From NCBI RefSeq assembly GCF_031085165.1, contig NZ_JAVHTY010000001.1, forward strand, positions 1,054,001 through 1,118,000: a stretch of 64,000 nucleotides of DNA. The letters run 5' to 3'. The DNA comes from Pseudomonas sp. 102515 (GTDB lineage Bacteria > Pseudomonadota > Gammaproteobacteria > Pseudomonadales > Pseudomonadaceae). The position numbers were made by a program, and so were the translations under genes. This document shows positions 62,924-64,000 of the stretch, in pieces. Below the pieces are notes generated by a model that saw nothing but the letters and a program-made list of their open reading frames with translations, had not been told where the DNA came from and did not search any database. Each line of letters opens with the position of its first letter. The stretch's first letter is position 1.

Positions 62924-63856
62924 CTAGTGACCGTCGACCGCATTGATGCGCTCGGCTACCCGGGAGGCAAGATCATCGGGGCGGAACTTGGCCAGGAAGT
63001 CGTCCGCGCCGACCTTCTTGACCATCGCCTGGTTGAAGACGCCGGACAAGGAGGTATGCAGCAGTATATGCACTTTCTGCATCCGCGAATCATGACGGAT
63101 TTCCGCCGTCAGGGTGTAGCCATCCATTTCCGGCATCTCGATGTCGGAAATGATCATCAGCAATTCCTCTTCCGGACGCTTGCCTTCAGCCACCATCGCC
63201 TGGAGGAAATTCAAGGCCTGGCGACCGTCGTTGAGGGAGATGACCTCTACGCCGACGGTTTCCAGGCAACGAGTCACCTGCTTGCGCGCCACCGAGGAGT
63301 CGTCGACGATCAGCACGCGCTTGGTGACGGCCTTGGCCTGTACCACCTCGCTGATCACGCCGGCCGATACGGTCTCGACCGACGGTGCGACTTCGGAAAG
63401 GATCTTTTCCACGTCGATGATCTCGACGAGCTGGTTGTCGACCCGGGTGACGGCGGTCAGGTAGTGATCACGACCGGTGCCCTTGGGCGGCGGATTGATG
63501 CCTTCCCAGTTCATGTTGACGATTCGCTCCACCGAGCGCACCAGGAAGCCCTGCACCTTGGTGTTGTACTCGGTGATGATCACGAAGCAATTATTGATAT
63601 CCGGCAATCCGCGGCGACCGGTAGCCATGGCCAGGTCGATGATGGGAAAGGTGCCGCCACGGATGCTGGCCACGCCCCGTACCACCGGACTCGATTTCGG
63701 CATCACGGTGAGTTTGGGGCACTGCAGCACCTCCTTCACCTTGAACACATTGATGCCGTAGAGCTGCGAGCCGTCCAGGCGGAACAGCAGCAGTTCCAGA
63801 CGGTTCTGTCCCACCAGTTGGGTACGTTGGTTGACTGCGTCCAATACACCAGCCAT
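62924..63856 (-). CDS. cheV: Chemotaxis coupling protein CheV
   Basis: Couples chemoreceptors to CheA. The 310-residue protein has an N-terminal CheW-like domain (about 15-165: LLLFRLDGSQLYGINVFKVK, then VVRGVASIRGGTFPIIDLAM) and a C-terminal receiver (about 190-308: KRVLIVDDSSVARKQVTR, phosphoacceptor D238 in IISDIEMPEMDG, HTSLSG, and a lysine region FLAKFRPDDL). The ATG at 63856 has GAGGAG at good spacing. It is divergent from flgA. Confidence 0.95.
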   Translation of the reverse strand: MAGVLDAVNQRTQLVGQNRLELLLFRLDGSQLYGINVFKVKEVLQCPKLTVMPKSSPVVRGVASIRGGTFPIIDLAMATGRRGLPDINNCFVIITEYNTKVQGFLVRSVERIVNMNWEGINPPPKGTGRDHYLTAVTRVDNQLVEIIDVEKILSEVAPSVETVSAGVISEVVQAKAVTKRVLIVDDSSVARKQVTRCLETVGVEVISLNDGRQALNFLQAMVAEGKRPEEELLMIISDIEMPEMDGYTLTAEIRHDSRMQKVHILLHTSLSGVFNQAMVKKVGADDFLAKFRPDDLASRVAERINAVDGH

Positions 63857-63897
63857 TTGGCGACTCCTCTCGTTGCCACGGACCGGTTGCAAAACTC

Positions 63898-63911
63898 GGC
63901 ACAGGGCTTGC
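63898..63911 (+). promoter_or_regulatory. Sigma54 promoter of flgA
   Basis: Plus-strand GGCAC, AGGGC, TTGC, with GG and GC exactly 10 bp apart. It predicts a start near 63923, leaving about 32 bases before the ATG at 63955. Confidence 0.75.
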
Positions 63912-63954
63912 TTAGATGTGACTCATGAAGATCGAAGCGACGTGTTTCCGACCT

Positions 63955-64000
63955 ATGAAGACCTCTTGCCGCTGGGCTGCGAATCTCGTGTTGATCCTGA
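63955..64000 (+). CDS. flgA: Start of flgA (P-ring assembly chaperone), truncated by the window
   Basis: Only 15 codons are visible: MKTSCRWAANLVLIL, which looks like the start of a Sec signal peptide. FlgA is the expected neighbour of cheV and is periplasmic. An in-frame ATG at 63925 exists but would lie two bases from the predicted sigma54 start point and put a charged segment before the signal, so 63955 is preferred. The name rests on synteny and the signal sequence. Confidence 0.55.
   Translation, partial: MKTSCRWAANLVLIL

Overview
This 64 kb window is high-GC DNA from a Pseudomonas chromosome, possibly the P. oryzihabitans / P. psychrotolerans group (species assignment is inference). 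The genus call rests on a gltX-uvrB-aminotransferase neighbourhood like that of P. aeruginosa. It also rests on the Pseudomonas flagellar hierarchy genes fleQ, fleS and fleR, with sigma54- and FliA-type promoters, and on a bauA/mmsA beta-alanine pair. Nothing looks like a prophage, insertion sequence, CRISPR array or rRNA.

Layout. (1) 1-9.7 kb, housekeeping: truncated hisC, a YitT membrane protein, gltX, uvrB, an aspartate/aromatic aminotransferase, tRNA-Asn with promoter and terminator, a lone receiver facing a DUF4118/HisKA_2 kinase, yjdM, and a secreted IalB-like protein. (2) 9.7-19.8 kb, accessory metabolism: Gfo/Idh oxidoreductase, an unknown lipoprotein, mmsA and bauA, a membrane acyltransferase, two LysR regulators and two short-chain dehydrogenases. 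An intergenic repeat follows. (3) 19.8-28.2 kb, a sugar-phosphate operon read leftward: tkt, a fused transaldolase-glucose-6-phosphate isomerase, gnd, zwf and a Cof-type phosphatase. It covers most of the pentose phosphate pathway plus the entry to the Entner-Doudoroff pathway. (4) 28.4-64 kb, one almost unbroken leftward flagellar/chemotaxis block: cheV, cheR, flgBCDE, flgFGHIJKL, then a 12-gene glycan island, then fliC, flaG, fliD, fliS, fliT, fleQ, fleS and fleR. A divergent flgA begins at the right edge.

The glycan island (37.4-50.6 kb) is the most distinctive part. pseB, pseC, pseF, pseG, pseI and pseH make CMP-pseudaminic acid. A Pse-associated methylase, a WbqC-like protein, a second methyltransferase, a PIG-L deacetylase and an unrecognised 343-residue protein could modify or handle the sugar. 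A 1311-residue glycosyltransferase with three apparent catalytic segments ends just upstream of the FliA promoter of fliC. Most junctions overlap by 1-11 bases, often as ATGA, so the island looks like one translationally coupled operon for decorating flagellin.

Regulation visible in sequence: sigma54 (-24/-12) promoters upstream of flgB, flgF, fleS and flgA, a possible one upstream of pseB, and a FliA promoter for fliC. Clear hairpin terminators follow fliC, flgE, cheR, flgL and the glycan operon. The fleS and flgA promoters help decide which start codons are usable.
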